In this document: in pieces, positions 24,858 through 35,000 of the stretch | How the letters are laid out: every line of letters begins with the position of its first letter | How positions within the stretch are numbered: position 1 is the stretch's first letter | Origin: Oscillospiraceae bacterium | Lineage (GTDB): Bacteria > Bacillota > Clostridia > Oscillospirales > Acutalibacteraceae | NCBI GenBank assembly: GCA_031256825.1 | Contig: JAIRPV010000034.1 | Location: 1 to 59,346 of the forward strand | DNA: 59,346 nt | Direction: 5' to 3' | Made by a program: the position numbers and the translations under genes | The notes under the pieces: model-generated | Seen by the model: only the letters and a program-made list of their open reading frames with translations | The model's database searches: none | Told to the model about the DNA's origin: nothing

Positions 24858-25192
24858 GGATAAACCCTCTCTTTCTCCTCCGGCTTTGGTTCTAGGCGGG
24901 CCAGGCTTTGCAGGCCCGAAAGCTTCATCATGCGGTACGCGCTGGGCGAAAGGTTCAATACCTCCAGACCGCCCCCGGCGGCGCTAAGCGCTTTATAACG
25001 GCCCATCACAAGGCCCACGGCGGAACTGTCCATAAACGTCACCCCGTCAAAATCCAGCGCAAGCGTGGCCGGCTGAAATTTCGCAAGCGCCTGGTCAATC
25101 TCCCCGCGCAGGAAGGCCGCGCTGTGATGGTCAATTTCTCCGCTGAGCGCTGCCGTCAGCCTGCACTTTTCAAAAATGAGTTCTACTGGCAT
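24854..25192 (-). CDS. spoIIAA: Anti-anti-sigma-F factor
   Basis: STAS-domain switch protein that frees sigma-F when dephosphorylated. There are 112 residues. The phosphoserine loop is FDGVTFMDSSAVGLVMGRYK, with the conserved Asp-Ser-Ser. ATG 25192 follows AAAGGAC; upstream in-frame starts fall in the promoter region. First gene of the operon. I could not find a convincing sigma-H promoter upstream, only a weak TAAAAT. Confidence 0.93.
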   Translation of the reverse strand: MPVELIFEKCRLTAALSGEIDHHSAAFLRGEIDQALAKFQPATLALDFDGVTFMDSSAVGLVMGRYKALSAAGGGLEVLNLSPSAYRMMKLSGLQSLARLEPKPEEKERVYP

Positions 25193-25352
25193 ACGGCTTG
25201 TCCTTTCTTTTTCTGTTTTGTAAATTTTAGCACAGCACAAAAGAAAAGTTTGTCGGACTACAGCGATGCGGCAAAAGAATTTTTTCGCCTCCTTCCAGAA
25301 GCCAAAACGGCCGCCGCACGCGGAAAATATTGGTACACAGGAGAATAACATC

Positions 25353-26540
25353 ATGCTTTACCGTGAAGATCCGAAATCCGGGAACCAGCTGTCTATTCTG
25401 GGGCTGGGCTGCATGCGCTTTGTCCGGGGAATCACCGGGCAGATCGACATTGATCGCGCTGAAGCGCTCTGCAAAGCCGCAGTGGAGGCTGGAGTGAACT
25501 ACTTCGACACCGCCTATGTCTACGGCGGCAGCGAACAGGCCCTGGGGCAGGTGTTTGCGCGCAACCCCGGTCTTCGCACAAAGATATATCTGGCCACAAA
25601 GCTGCCGGTTCACAACTGCAAAGCGTATGAGGACTTTGACAAGATCTTTGGGCAGCAGCTGGAGCGCCTGCGGACAGATAATGTGGATTATTACCTGATT
25701 CACAACCTGACGTCCCTCGCCGACTGGGAAGGGCTTGTAGCGTTGGGGATCGAGGGCTGGATTCAGGAGAAAAAGGCCGCCGGGCAAATTAAGCAGCTCG
25801 GTTTTTCGTTCCATGGAACCCAGGTGGAGTTTTTTAAGCTGCTGGAAGCCTGGCCCTGGGAATTTGTGCAGATTCAATATAATTACTCAAACGAAAACTA
25901 TCAGGCGGGGCGCCTGGGGCTGCAAAAAGCGCACGAAATGGGTTTGCCGGTGATCATCATGGAGCCGTTGCTGGGCGGCAAGCTGGCCAACGGGCTGCCA
26001 AAAAAAGCGGAACAGCTGCTCGCCGGGGCGGCGCCGGACCGCAGCCCTGCCAGCTGGGCCATGCGCTGGATCTGGGACCAGCCGGAATGCACGCTGGCGC
26101 TTTCGGGCATGAACGCGCCAGAACAACTGGAAGATAATGTAAAAACGGCAAACGAAAGCCCGGCGGGTTGCCTTGATGAGCGGGAGCGCCAGGCGCTGCA
26201 ATCCGCCGGGGACGCTTTCCGCGAAACATTCAAGATTCCCTGCACGGGCTGCAATTATTGCATGCCCTGCCCGAAGGGCGTGAACATTCCCGGTTGCTTC
26301 GCGGCCTATAACGCCAGCCGCGCCGTGGGTCTGTTTACGGGGTTCCAACAATATTTTTCCAGTACCGATGCGGTTCACCCGGCAACCTGTCATTCCCCCT
26401 ACCAGTGTGTGCAATGCGGCCAATGCGAAAAAAAGTGCCCGCAGAACATCGCCATTATGGCGCGCCTGCGGGATGTGCGCAAAAAATTTGAACCCAGGAT
26501 ATTCCACACCGTGCTCAAGCTGGCAGCGAAGCGCAAGTAA
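25353..26540 (+). CDS. Aldo/keto reductase with C-terminal 2x[4Fe-4S] ferredoxin domain
   Basis: A 395-residue redox enzyme. The N-terminal TIM barrel shows the AKR residues: Asp/Tyr in YFDTAYVYGGSEQALG, Lys in LATKLPVHNCK and His in DYYLIHNLTS. The C-terminal ferredoxin-like part carries CTGCNYCMPCPKGVNIPGC and CVQCGQCEKKCPQNI, giving two [4Fe-4S] clusters. Such fused AKRs are frequent in anaerobes and presumably take electrons from ferredoxin, but the substrates are unknown. AGGAG lies 9 nt before ATG 25353. It is divergent from the spoIIA operon. Confidence 0.9.
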   Translation: MLYREDPKSGNQLSILGLGCMRFVRGITGQIDIDRAEALCKAAVEAGVNYFDTAYVYGGSEQALGQVFARNPGLRTKIYLATKLPVHNCKAYEDFDKIFGQQLERLRTDNVDYYLIHNLTSLADWEGLVALGIEGWIQEKKAAGQIKQLGFSFHGTQVEFFKLLEAWPWEFVQIQYNYSNENYQAGRLGLQKAHEMGLPVIIMEPLLGGKLANGLPKKAEQLLAGAAPDRSPASWAMRWIWDQPECTLALSGMNAPEQLEDNVKTANESPAGCLDERERQALQSAGDAFRETFKIPCTGCNYCMPCPKGVNIPGCFAAYNASRAVGLFTGFQQYFSSTDAVHPATCHSPYQCVQCGQCEKKCPQNIAIMARLRDVRKKFEPRIFHTVLKLAAKRK

Positions 26541-26588
26541 GGCCAGGGGGCGATCTTCTGGGAAAACACGGGGGAATGCTGTCAGCGC

Positions 26589-26603
26589 GCCGTACGGCTT
26601 TTT
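26589..26603 (+). terminator. Possible weak terminator after the aldo/keto reductase
   Basis: The palindrome GCCGTACGGC (26589-26598) is followed directly by TTTTT. The stem is short (four pairs), so confidence is low. Confidence 0.35.
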
Positions 26604-26608
26604 CACCG

Positions 26609-26932
26609 TCACTTTTTTCTTGCCATTCGTTCCTTCTTTGCCTTTTCCGCCATCTTTTTGCGCAGTTCCGGGTTCGGCTTAAAAAACACCATGCTGCCGC
26701 CCACCACCTGCACCACGTCGGAGCCTGTCATGGCGGCAAGTTCTTCTGCGGCAGCGCCGGGAGGCACGGGGCTGGATTCAAGCAGCACCTTGCCTTTGAG
26801 CAGTTCGCGGGTATGGAACGCCTCGAGCATCTGCGCCGCCACAGCCTGCGTCACGCCGTCTTTGCCCACCTGAAACACGGCGGGCAGCTGGTTTGCCTGC
26901 GCGCGGTATTGCGCGCGTTCTTTGCTGGTCAT
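26609..26932 (-). CDS. yhbY: YhbY-family RNA-binding protein
   Basis: A 107-residue CRM-domain protein associated with ribosome assembly. The core reads LPAVFQVGKDGVTQAVAAQM, then LEAFHTRELLKGKVL and a GSDVVQVVGGSMVFF strand, with a basic C-terminus (KKMAEKAKKERMARKK). ATG 26932 has GGGAG close upstream; an upstream ATG at 27034 would cross the terminator at 26950-26985. It runs convergent to the aldo/keto reductase. Confidence 0.88.
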   Translation of the reverse strand: MTSKERAQYRAQANQLPAVFQVGKDGVTQAVAAQMLEAFHTRELLKGKVLLESSPVPPGAAAEELAAMTGSDVVQVVGGSMVFFKPNPELRKKMAEKAKKERMARKK

Positions 26933-26949
26933 AAGCTCCCTTTCATCAA

Positions 26950-26985
26950 AAACCTCCCAGGCCAAGCCTTCTCGGCATGGCCTGG
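26950..26985 (-). terminator. Terminator of the Thr-rich lipoprotein gene
   Basis: The stem CCAGGCCAAGCC / GGCATGGCCTGG (26957-26968 with 26974-26985) is followed on the minus strand by GAGGTTTTTG; on the plus strand AGTTTTTTG also follows. It ends the lipoprotein transcript 30 bp past the stop at 27015. Confidence 0.8.
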
Positions 26986-27014
26986 AGTTTTTTGTGGCTT
27001 GCTTCAACAACAAC

Positions 27015-27974
27015 TCAGAGGAATTTGTAATCAATCACGCCAACGCCAATGCCGCCACCGTATTCGCCGCCGCCCATGCGGACAAAGGCCAGTTTCACTT
27101 CTACTTTGTCTGCGCGCACATGGTATTTAAAGTTGTGCGTCAGCGCGGCGAAGGTGCCATCGGGCTTGATAACGGCCTTGATAGAAATATTGCTGTAGTC
27201 AAACGTCACTGTGTCCACGTTGATCTTCAGGCCCGGCACCGTTTTTTCCGCGTTGGCAATGCCTTCGCGCGTTGTCTGAACATTCGCATAATCCCATGTA
27301 AAATTGCCGATGGGGCTATTGCCCTGGTTGGCGTATGGTTTGTTGGGGTTGGTGCAGTTTTTGATGGTCAGAGTGAGTTCCGTGTTGCCGTTTGGCAGAA
27401 CTTTTGCGTTGTAGCCCGTTACGTCGCCAGCCGTCAGATAGGACTTCTGAAGGCCCTCGCTGCACTTCTGGTCATAAACATTGCTGCCTTCGCCCAGCAG
27501 ATCTCCGCAGACAACACTTTCCACTTTATAGCCCGCGATATTGATCTTGAACAGTTTCTGGAACCCATCGTCGCCTTCCGGCGGGCGCCCAATTTTCACA
27601 TCGCAGTTCTTTGAAATATTGGGGTTTTTCTTCAGCGTAGCATTCACCGCGGCGGCATACAAGTCGATGGCCTCCTGCTTGTTTGCGGGGCCGGCGGCGG
27701 TTGTGGGTTCGGTTGCCTCCGTGGTTGTGATGGAGTCGTCGGGTGCGGTTGTGGTAACAGCACCGCTGTCTGGCTCAATTGTGGTGGTTTCCGAGGGTTC
27801 CGGCTCCGAGGATTCCGTTCCGTCCTGTTCCGGGTTCACCACATCAAGGCTTTCTGGTTCTGCGGTTGTGGTGGGTGCGGCGGTAGTGACGGTGGGATCC
27901 GGCGTTTTGCCGCAGGCGGGCAGGACGGCCAAGGCCAATACAAGGCCCAGGAGAACAGCGAGTGCCTTTTTCAT
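27015..27974 (-). CDS. Lipoprotein with Thr/Glu-rich linker, unknown function
   Basis: A 319-residue exported lipoprotein. The signal ends LAVLPAC (lipidated Cys about residue 21). A linker rich in TTT, EPE and SEP follows (about 25-105). The remaining 210 residues form a probably beta-rich globular domain (KKNPNISKNCDVKIGRPP, TGYNAKVLPNGNTELTLTIK, HNFKYHVRADKVEVKLAFVR), which I do not recognise. GGAGT lies about 7 nt before ATG 27974. It is a single-gene unit bounded by a promoter and a terminator. Confidence 0.75.
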   Translation of the reverse strand: MKKALAVLLGLVLALAVLPACGKTPDPTVTTAAPTTTAEPESLDVVNPEQDGTESSEPEPSETTTIEPDSGAVTTTAPDDSITTTEATEPTTAAGPANKQEAIDLYAAAVNATLKKNPNISKNCDVKIGRPPEGDDGFQKLFKINIAGYKVESVVCGDLLGEGSNVYDQKCSEGLQKSYLTAGDVTGYNAKVLPNGNTELTLTIKNCTNPNKPYANQGNSPIGNFTWDYANVQTTREGIANAEKTVPGLKINVDTVTFDYSNISIKAVIKPDGTFAALTHNFKYHVRADKVEVKLAFVRMGGGEYGGGIGVGVIDYKFL

Positions 27975-28025
27975 AATGCAGACTCCTTTTCTAAAGATAA
28001 ATAGTGGGGAAAGGCTCACGCTTGT

Positions 28026-28054
28026 ATTCTATCATAAAATTCATGCGCCGTCAA
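28026..28054 (-). promoter_or_regulatory. Promoter of the Thr-rich lipoprotein
   Basis: Minus-strand TTGACG (28054-28049), 17 bp, TAGAAT (28031-28026), 51 bp before the start codon at 27974. Confidence 0.75.
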
Positions 28055-28098
28055 GGAATTTTTTTGGAAAAAAAGCCAGTTCGCGTTTTTAGCAAGAA

Positions 28099-28860
28099 TT
28101 ACCCGGGTTCTGGGAAAACGGACCCTTCATCGTTGGTGATATCCCCGCTTTGGCTCAGGGGAATAGGGTCGCCCAAAAAGACAGGCTGGGGCTGAGCGGC
28201 GCACTGGAACCAGGCCTTCACGCGGGCAAGAAGTTCGCGCAGCGCGTTGTAATATTTTGTCTGATAGGCGCGGTAATCGCAGGTCACGCCGTAAGCATCC
28301 AGGCCAAGCTTGCGGGCGGTATAAAGCGCGCGGAACATATGATACCGCTGGGTGACAATAATGATGCGTTTCGCGCCGAAGATATCGCGAGCCCGGTAGA
28401 GTGAATCGTAGGTGGAAAACCCCGCGTGATCCATAAACACAGCGGAAGAAGGCACGCCGCGCTCCACGGCATATCGCTTCATGCAGCTGACCTCATCGTA
28501 TTCCACCTGCCCATGGTCGCCGCTCATGAGCAGCACAGGCGCGGCCTGCATCTGCCATAGCGCAACGCCTCTGCGGCAGCGGTCTTCGAGCATATGGCTG
28601 GGCGCGCCTCCGGGGAGCACTTTTGCGCCCAGCACCAAAATGCAGTCAACGCCGCTCAGCTGCGCTGCCTGCTCCTGCGACAAAATGCGGGGCGCTTCGC
28701 CCTTCGCCATGAGCACATTGATTCCCCCCACAAAAACGCCCGTCAGCAGCATCAATCCCAGCAGCAGCGCGGCTATGCGCGCGCGCCGGCGCTTGCTCTG
28801 CCGTTCCCGGCGCGACGTCATCACCTGCCGCAATTCCTTCCGGCTCTTTTGTTTGGCCAT
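28099..28860 (-). CDS. SanA/YdcF-like (DUF218) membrane protein
   Basis: A 253-residue protein. A very basic N-terminus (KQKSRKELRQ, SKRRRARIA) precedes one membrane helix (LLLGLMLLTGVFVGGINVLM). The outer DUF218 domain shows DCILVLGAKVLPGG, MSGDHGQVEYDE, FSTYDSLYRARDIFG and ITQRYHM-like VTQRYHMFRALYTARKLG. SanA-type proteins affect envelope integrity; the reaction is unknown. ATG 28860 has GAGGGGG at 8 nt. It ends about 70 bp before the next promoter, with no clear terminator. Confidence 0.83.
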   Translation of the reverse strand: MAKQKSRKELRQVMTSRRERQSKRRRARIAALLLGLMLLTGVFVGGINVLMAKGEAPRILSQEQAAQLSGVDCILVLGAKVLPGGAPSHMLEDRCRRGVALWQMQAAPVLLMSGDHGQVEYDEVSCMKRYAVERGVPSSAVFMDHAGFSTYDSLYRARDIFGAKRIIIVTQRYHMFRALYTARKLGLDAYGVTCDYRAYQTKYYNALRELLARVKAWFQCAAQPQPVFLGDPIPLSQSGDITNDEGSVFPEPG

Positions 28861-28950
28861 ATCGCAGCCCCCTCGCACAACAGATGTTGGGCATTAGACA
28901 ATTAACAGCGCAAAGTTCTGTTCCTGTTATCAATCTAACATCCTTTGTTT

Positions 28951-28979
28951 AGTATATCACACCAAACCCCAATTGTCTA
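28951..28979 (-). promoter_or_regulatory. Promoter of the SanA-like gene
   Basis: Minus-strand TAGACA (28979-28974), 17 bp, TATACT (28956-28951), leaving about 85 nt of leader. No plus-strand promoter for the glucan synthase gene was convincing in this gap (28861-29060). Confidence 0.7.
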
Positions 28980-29060
28980 TCCTAATTTGCATATTTTCTG
29001 TTGATTTGGCAAAAATATTGAGGATTGCAACCCAACGCCATACATGAGGAAGGCTCAACT

Positions 29061-32000
29061 ATGCACCAAACAACGGGCGGCGTTGGCCGCGGATATCGGG
29101 AACAGCTGCGGCTGGGGCTGCGAGCGCTGCGCCGCCAATATCGGCTGTCGCTGCGCGGCGGCCGGCGTGTTTCGTCTGCGGCGCAGGTCTATCAGGAGTG
29201 GCTGCGGGATAATTATTACCTGATTGCCCGGGAAAGCGTGGCCGCCCTGCGCGAGCTGCGGCGCTGCCCCCGGCGGACGGTGGGGCGAGTGATTGCCGTC
29301 TGCCGCAAGCTTTGCCCTTTGGGGCGCGTGCCCGAAAGCGAAGCGCTTGCGCAGGCGCTGCAAAAAGAAAAACTGAAATCCGCCGAAACAGCGCTGGTGC
29401 CGCTGGCGCTGCGGCTTGTTTTGCTGGAAGCGGCGGTGCAATCGGCCAAAGCCGAACCCGCGCTGGCCGCCCAGCTCATCAGCGCCACGGTCAGCTCCCT
29501 GCGGGCCATGCAGGATATTGACTTTGGCAGCCTGCTGGAGCAGCTCAGCCCTCTGGAGCGCTGCCTTCGCCGCGATCCCGCCGGGATCTATCAGCGCATG
29601 GATGAACCTTCGCGCGCGGTTTGCCGGACGCTTGTGGCAAAACAGGCGCGCCGCCGCAGATGCGAAGAAGAAGACTATGCCCGTAAGCTGGTGGAAACCG
29701 CTGCGGGCGCGCAGACCGGCGATCCCGCGCGGCATATCGGCGTGACGCTGCAAAAAAACGCGCGGCACCAAAACCGTGGCCGCGCGCTGCTCTGGTGCGA
29801 AACGCTGCTGCCCCTTGCCCTGTCGTTGCTGGCGGCTGTTGTCTTCCGCGCATGGTATCTTTTTCCGTTGCTCTGCCTGCCTCTTTGGGCGCTTTGCCGC
29901 GTGGCGCTAGAGGCCGCTTTTTTGCGTGGCGTGGATCCGATCCCGCTGCTGCGGCTGGAACTGGGTGGTCTTGTGCCCTTAGAGGGGAAGACGCTCATCA
30001 CCATGTCAACTTTGTTGCCGGAAGCCACAAAGGCCGGGGAACTGGGGCGGCGCATGGAGCGGCTCTATGGCGCAAACCATGGGGAAAATATTGCCGTTTG
30101 CGTTTTGGCCGATCTAAAGGGCGCGGACGAAGCCGTTCTTCCACAAGACGCCGCCGATCTTTCCGCAGCAAAAAAAGAGACGGAAGCGCTCAACCGCAAA
30201 TACGGCGGCGGGTTTTATCTCGCCGTGCGAAAGCGCCGCTATTCTCCTACGATGAACAGCTATACCGGCTGGGAGCGCAAGCGCGGGGCCATTTTGGATT
30301 TGGCGCGGGTCATTCACAAAAAAAAATCACCCGATGACGGTTTTGCGCTATTTTGCGGCAATAGGGAAGAGCTTTATGATTTTAAATATCTGCTGGCGCT
30401 GGATTCCGACACGCAGCTGCCGCTGGGAGCCGTGCCCGAGATGGTCGCGGCGGCGCTGCACCCGGCCAACCGGCCGCAGCTCGATCCTGCGCTGGGGCGC
30501 GTTGTGAGCGGCTTTGGCATTCTTGCGCCGCATGTGGATCTGGATCTGGCCAGCGCCCGGGCCACGCCGTTCGCGCATGCCATGGCGGGCGAGGGTGGCA
30601 GTACGCCCTACTCCAATCAGGTGGCCGAGCGCTATCAGGATCTTTTTGGCTGTGGTATTTTCGCGGGCAAGGGGCTGATCGATGTCGAAACATTCGTGCG
30701 AATCAGCGAGCTTCGGCCGTTTCCCGAAGAGCGCGTGCTCAGCCACGATATCCTGGAGGGCGGATACCTGCGGGCGGGATTTTTGTCGGACGTGCATGTG
30801 TCGGACGGATTTCCGGGGAAACAGGCCTCCTTTTTTGCAAGACAGGAGCGCTGGGTGCGCGGAGATTGGCAAAACTTACCTTTTTTGCTAAAAAAGCGAG
30901 GGCTGCCGCAGCTAAGCCGCTACCAATTGTTTGATAACCTGCGCCGATCGCTTCTGGCCCCCGCCTGTTTGCTGGCGTTGTTGGCGTCTTTGCTGCCCAT
31001 GATACCTGCTCCGGCAAAGCTTGCCCTGCTGTGGGCAGGGTTTTTGGGCGTCTGCGGCGGGCATCTTGTTTCAGCCGTCCGGTGCCTGTGTTCCGGCGGT
31101 TGGGCTATGCTGACGCGCGATTATTATTCCGGTGGCTTCCCTGCGGCGCTGGGCGATCTGACCCGCGGCGCGCTGCAGATCATAACGCTGGCGCAAGCCG
31201 CCTGGGGGAATATCTGCGGGGCCGCGCGCGGCCTTTGGCGCACGTTCTTTACCGACAAAAACCGCCTTGCCTGGACGACCGCCGCCCAAAGCGAAGCGCA
31301 AAAAGGCGGCTGGAAATCGTGGCTGGGGCTTTGGCCGAGCTTTGCCTGTGCAACGCTGCTGTTAATCTTTGGGGGGGCGGGGCACAGGCTGTTCGGCCTG
31401 CTGCTGCTCTCTGATCTGTTGTTCGCGCCGCTTTCGGGCCGGCCGCGCAAGCCAAAATCCGCGGCGCTTGAGGAGAGTGAAGCGGAGCACGTGCGCACGT
31501 ATTGCGCCGCGATGTGGAATTACTTCGAGACCTATGCTACGCCGGAATACCATTATCTTCCGCCGGATAACGTACAGGAAGCCCCTGTTTTCCGCGTGGC
31601 TCCACGCACGTCGCCCACGAACCTAGGGCTCCACCTGCTTTGTGTTCTGGCCGCGCGGGATTTGGATCTGATTGACTCCGAAGGTCTGGAACTGCGCCTG
31701 TCCCGCATGTTAGACAGCACCGAGCAGTTGGAACGCTGGCACGGCAATTTGCTCAACTGGTACGACATCCGCACGCTGCGCCCGCTGGAGCCGCGCTATG
31801 TCTCCACGGTTGACAGCGGCAACTTTGTGGTTTCTGTCAGAACGCTGCGCATGGGCTTGTCCGAATATCTGGCGGAGCGCCCCTCGCTTCAGTCCGTCAT
31901 GGATCGGCTGCAAGCGCTGGAGAGCGCGTGCGATCTGCGCCCGCTGTATCATATGCGCCGCAGGTTGTTTCATATCGGGATGGATTTGAGCACCGGAAAA

Positions 32001-35000
32001 CCGTCGCCGTCGTATTATGATTTGCTGATGAGCGAAGCACGCATGACTAGTTACTATGCGATTGCCGCGCGGCAAGCGCCAAAAAAGCACTGGGGCGCGC
32101 TGGGCCGCACTCTTGCGCGGCAGGGACGGTTTACAGGCCCTGTCAGCTGGACCGGCACCATGTTCGAGTATTTCATGCCGTACCTCTTTCTGCCCGCTCC
32201 CGAGGGTACGCTGGGCTACGAGGCGCTGCGGTTTTGTCTGTATTGTCAAAAAAAGCGCGCGCAGGGCCGGGAACTGCCTTGGGGCAATTCCGAAAGCGGG
32301 TTTTATGCCTTTGACGCGGATCTGAACTATCAATATAAGGCCCACGGCGTGCAAAAGCTGGGCTTGCGCCGCGGGCTCGACGAAGAGCTGGTGGCCGCGC
32401 CTTATGCCAGTTTCCTTGCCATGCAGCTTGCCCCAAAAACGGCTTTGCAGAATCTGCGGCGTTTCGAAAAGATGGAGCTGTTCGGCTCCTGTGGGTTCTA
32501 TGAGGCGGCGGACGCGAGCCGCAGCCGTACCGGCGGGCAGGATTACGCCGCTGTGCGCAGCTATATGGCGCACCATGTGGGTATGAGTTTATTGGCGGCG
32601 CTCAACGCCCTGCAAGACGGAATTTGGCGCAGGCGCTTCATGTCCGATGGCGAAATGGCCAGCGCTGCGGAGTTGCTGGAAGAAAAAATCCCGGATCGGG
32701 CGGCGGTTTACCAAGACGTGGATCTGCGCGACACGCCTTGCGCACGCGAACGGGTCTCTTCCGCGCGGCAGGTCTTCGGCAGTGTCGATCCTTCCAATCC
32801 GCGCTGCCACCTGCTGAGCAATGGCGAATGGAGCAGCGTGCTCACCGACTGCGGGCACAGCGCCACTTTTTATCGCGGCGTGAATATCTTCCGCCACAGC
32901 GAAGACGCGCTGCGGCAGCCCTCCGGCGTTTCCATTTTATTGCGCGAAGCGGGGCAGGCGCCGGTTTCCATCACCCCCGCGCCGTATTACAACGCCGCGA
33001 AGCAAAAAATCGAATTCAGCGCCTCCAGCGCCAGCTATGCCGGCGAAGGCAAGCAAATCGGCGTTTGCGCGCAAGTGCGCGTGCATCCGCGTCTGCCTGC
33101 GGAAGAACGCCGCATTGCCATAAAAAACATGGCCAAGCAAATGGCCTCCGGCTCGCTCTTTGTTTATTTTGAGCCTTGTCTTACCACCTGTCGGGAGGAA
33201 AGCGGGCACCCGGCCTTCTCGCAGCTTTTTCTGACCGACGCTTACGACGAGGCAACGGGTATTGTGATGTTTACGCGCCGGCGCAGGGAATCGGATGAGC
33301 AGCTCTGTCTTGCGGCGGGATTCAACTGCATGGATGGCGTGCTGGCCGAACGCTCAAAGGAGCGCGCTATCCGGCGCGGCATGCCATTCGGTTCGGCACA
33401 GCTGGAAGGCGGCCGCCGCGGCAATCCGGAAGCCTGCGCGGCGTTCCAGATCAACTATCAGCTGCAACCGGGGGAATCAAAGGAGCTTTGCCTGTTCCTG
33501 TGCGCGGGGATCACCCCGGAAGAAGCCGCCGCGCGCTTGCTGCGCCTGCGCAACGCCGGCCATAAGCCCCAAAGGTCGGCGCAGGGCGCGCCGTGCCCGT
33601 TCCACGAAGGCGAAATGCCCGCCGCGCTGGCTCATCGCATTTTACCAAAATTGTTGTATTATGCCCCGCTTTCGTCCGCGCAGACGGCGGCTCGCGCCAG
33701 GCTCCGTGTCCCCCGGCAAGCCCTTTGGCCGCTGGGTATTTCCGGCGACGAGCCTTATCTGTATCTGCGCGTGGAAACAGCGGAGGACATCCCGGCCGCG
33801 CTGCCCTATTTTAGCCTGTTCCGGCGGCTGCGCGCGGCGGGCGTGCCCTGCGAGCTGGCCGTGGGCTACTTTGAGGGCGGCGACTACGATACCCCGGTGG
33901 CCGCCGCGCTGAAAGATGCGCTGCGGCGCGAGCATTGCGCACACCTGGAAAATCAGCGTGGCGGCATTTGGATCATCAACCTGCGCCGCGCGGAACCCGC
34001 CGCCCTAGAAGCCCTTGAGGGCTATGCGGCGCACCTTTGCCAGGAGGCAGGGGACAGGGCGCAGGAAAGGTTAGAGCCGCCGCTGCCGCTGCTGCCCACA
34101 AAGCCAACCGCCTGCCTTCCTGCGCAAGATCGTGTTTCCGCAGGAGCTGGCTGGTTCTTGCCCGGAACATTTGTTGTTCCAAAAACCAGTGGCGCGCCTT
34201 CCGTCCCCTGGAGTTTGCCGCTATGCAACCCCAGCTTCGGCACGCTGGTCAGCGACAGCGCACTGGGCTTCACCTGGGCGGTGAATTCCCGCGAAAACAA
34301 GCTTACCCCCTGGCGCGGCGAAAGCGGGTGCGACAGCCAGGGCGAACTGCTGCTGCTGAAATTCGGCAGCCAGCTCTATGATTTGTGCGCCGGGGCGCGC
34401 TGCGAATTCAGCCCGCAAAGCGCGCAATGGTTCGGCGAAGTGCACGGGCTGGCCTATCATCTGCGGGTGAGCGTGCCTGGCCGCGGCCTGTGCAAGCGCG
34501 CGGAGTTAACCCTATATAACCGCACAGCCCACGGCCTTGCGCCCGAATTGGCCTATTTTTTGGAGCCTGTGATGGGCGTGCGCCGCGAGCCGCATCTGCC
34601 GGTGCAGGGCGAAGCCCTTCCCGACGGGTACCTGTTTTCTTCCCCTTCCGCGCAGATCAAGGGCTTTGCCGCGTTGCTGTTGCAAGGTGGGGTCGATTTT
34701 GTCTGTGCCGATCGAGCGGCGCTTTTGCGCGGCAACTGGCACACCAACGCCGCGATCGCAAGCGATCCCTGCGTGGCCGTGGGCAAACGGCTGCAACTGC
34801 CCGCCGGGGAAGAAACAGTCGTTATGTTTGCCCTTAACTGGGGGGTCAGCCGCAACGCGGCCCTTTGCGCGCATATGGTGGCCGGGCCAGCCGCTGCGCA
34901 AAACACGTATCCGCTCGAACATCCGGATCCGGCCATGCGGGAATTGCTCAACACCTGGCTGCCGCACCAAATTCTGCACAGCCGCCTATATGGCCGCGCG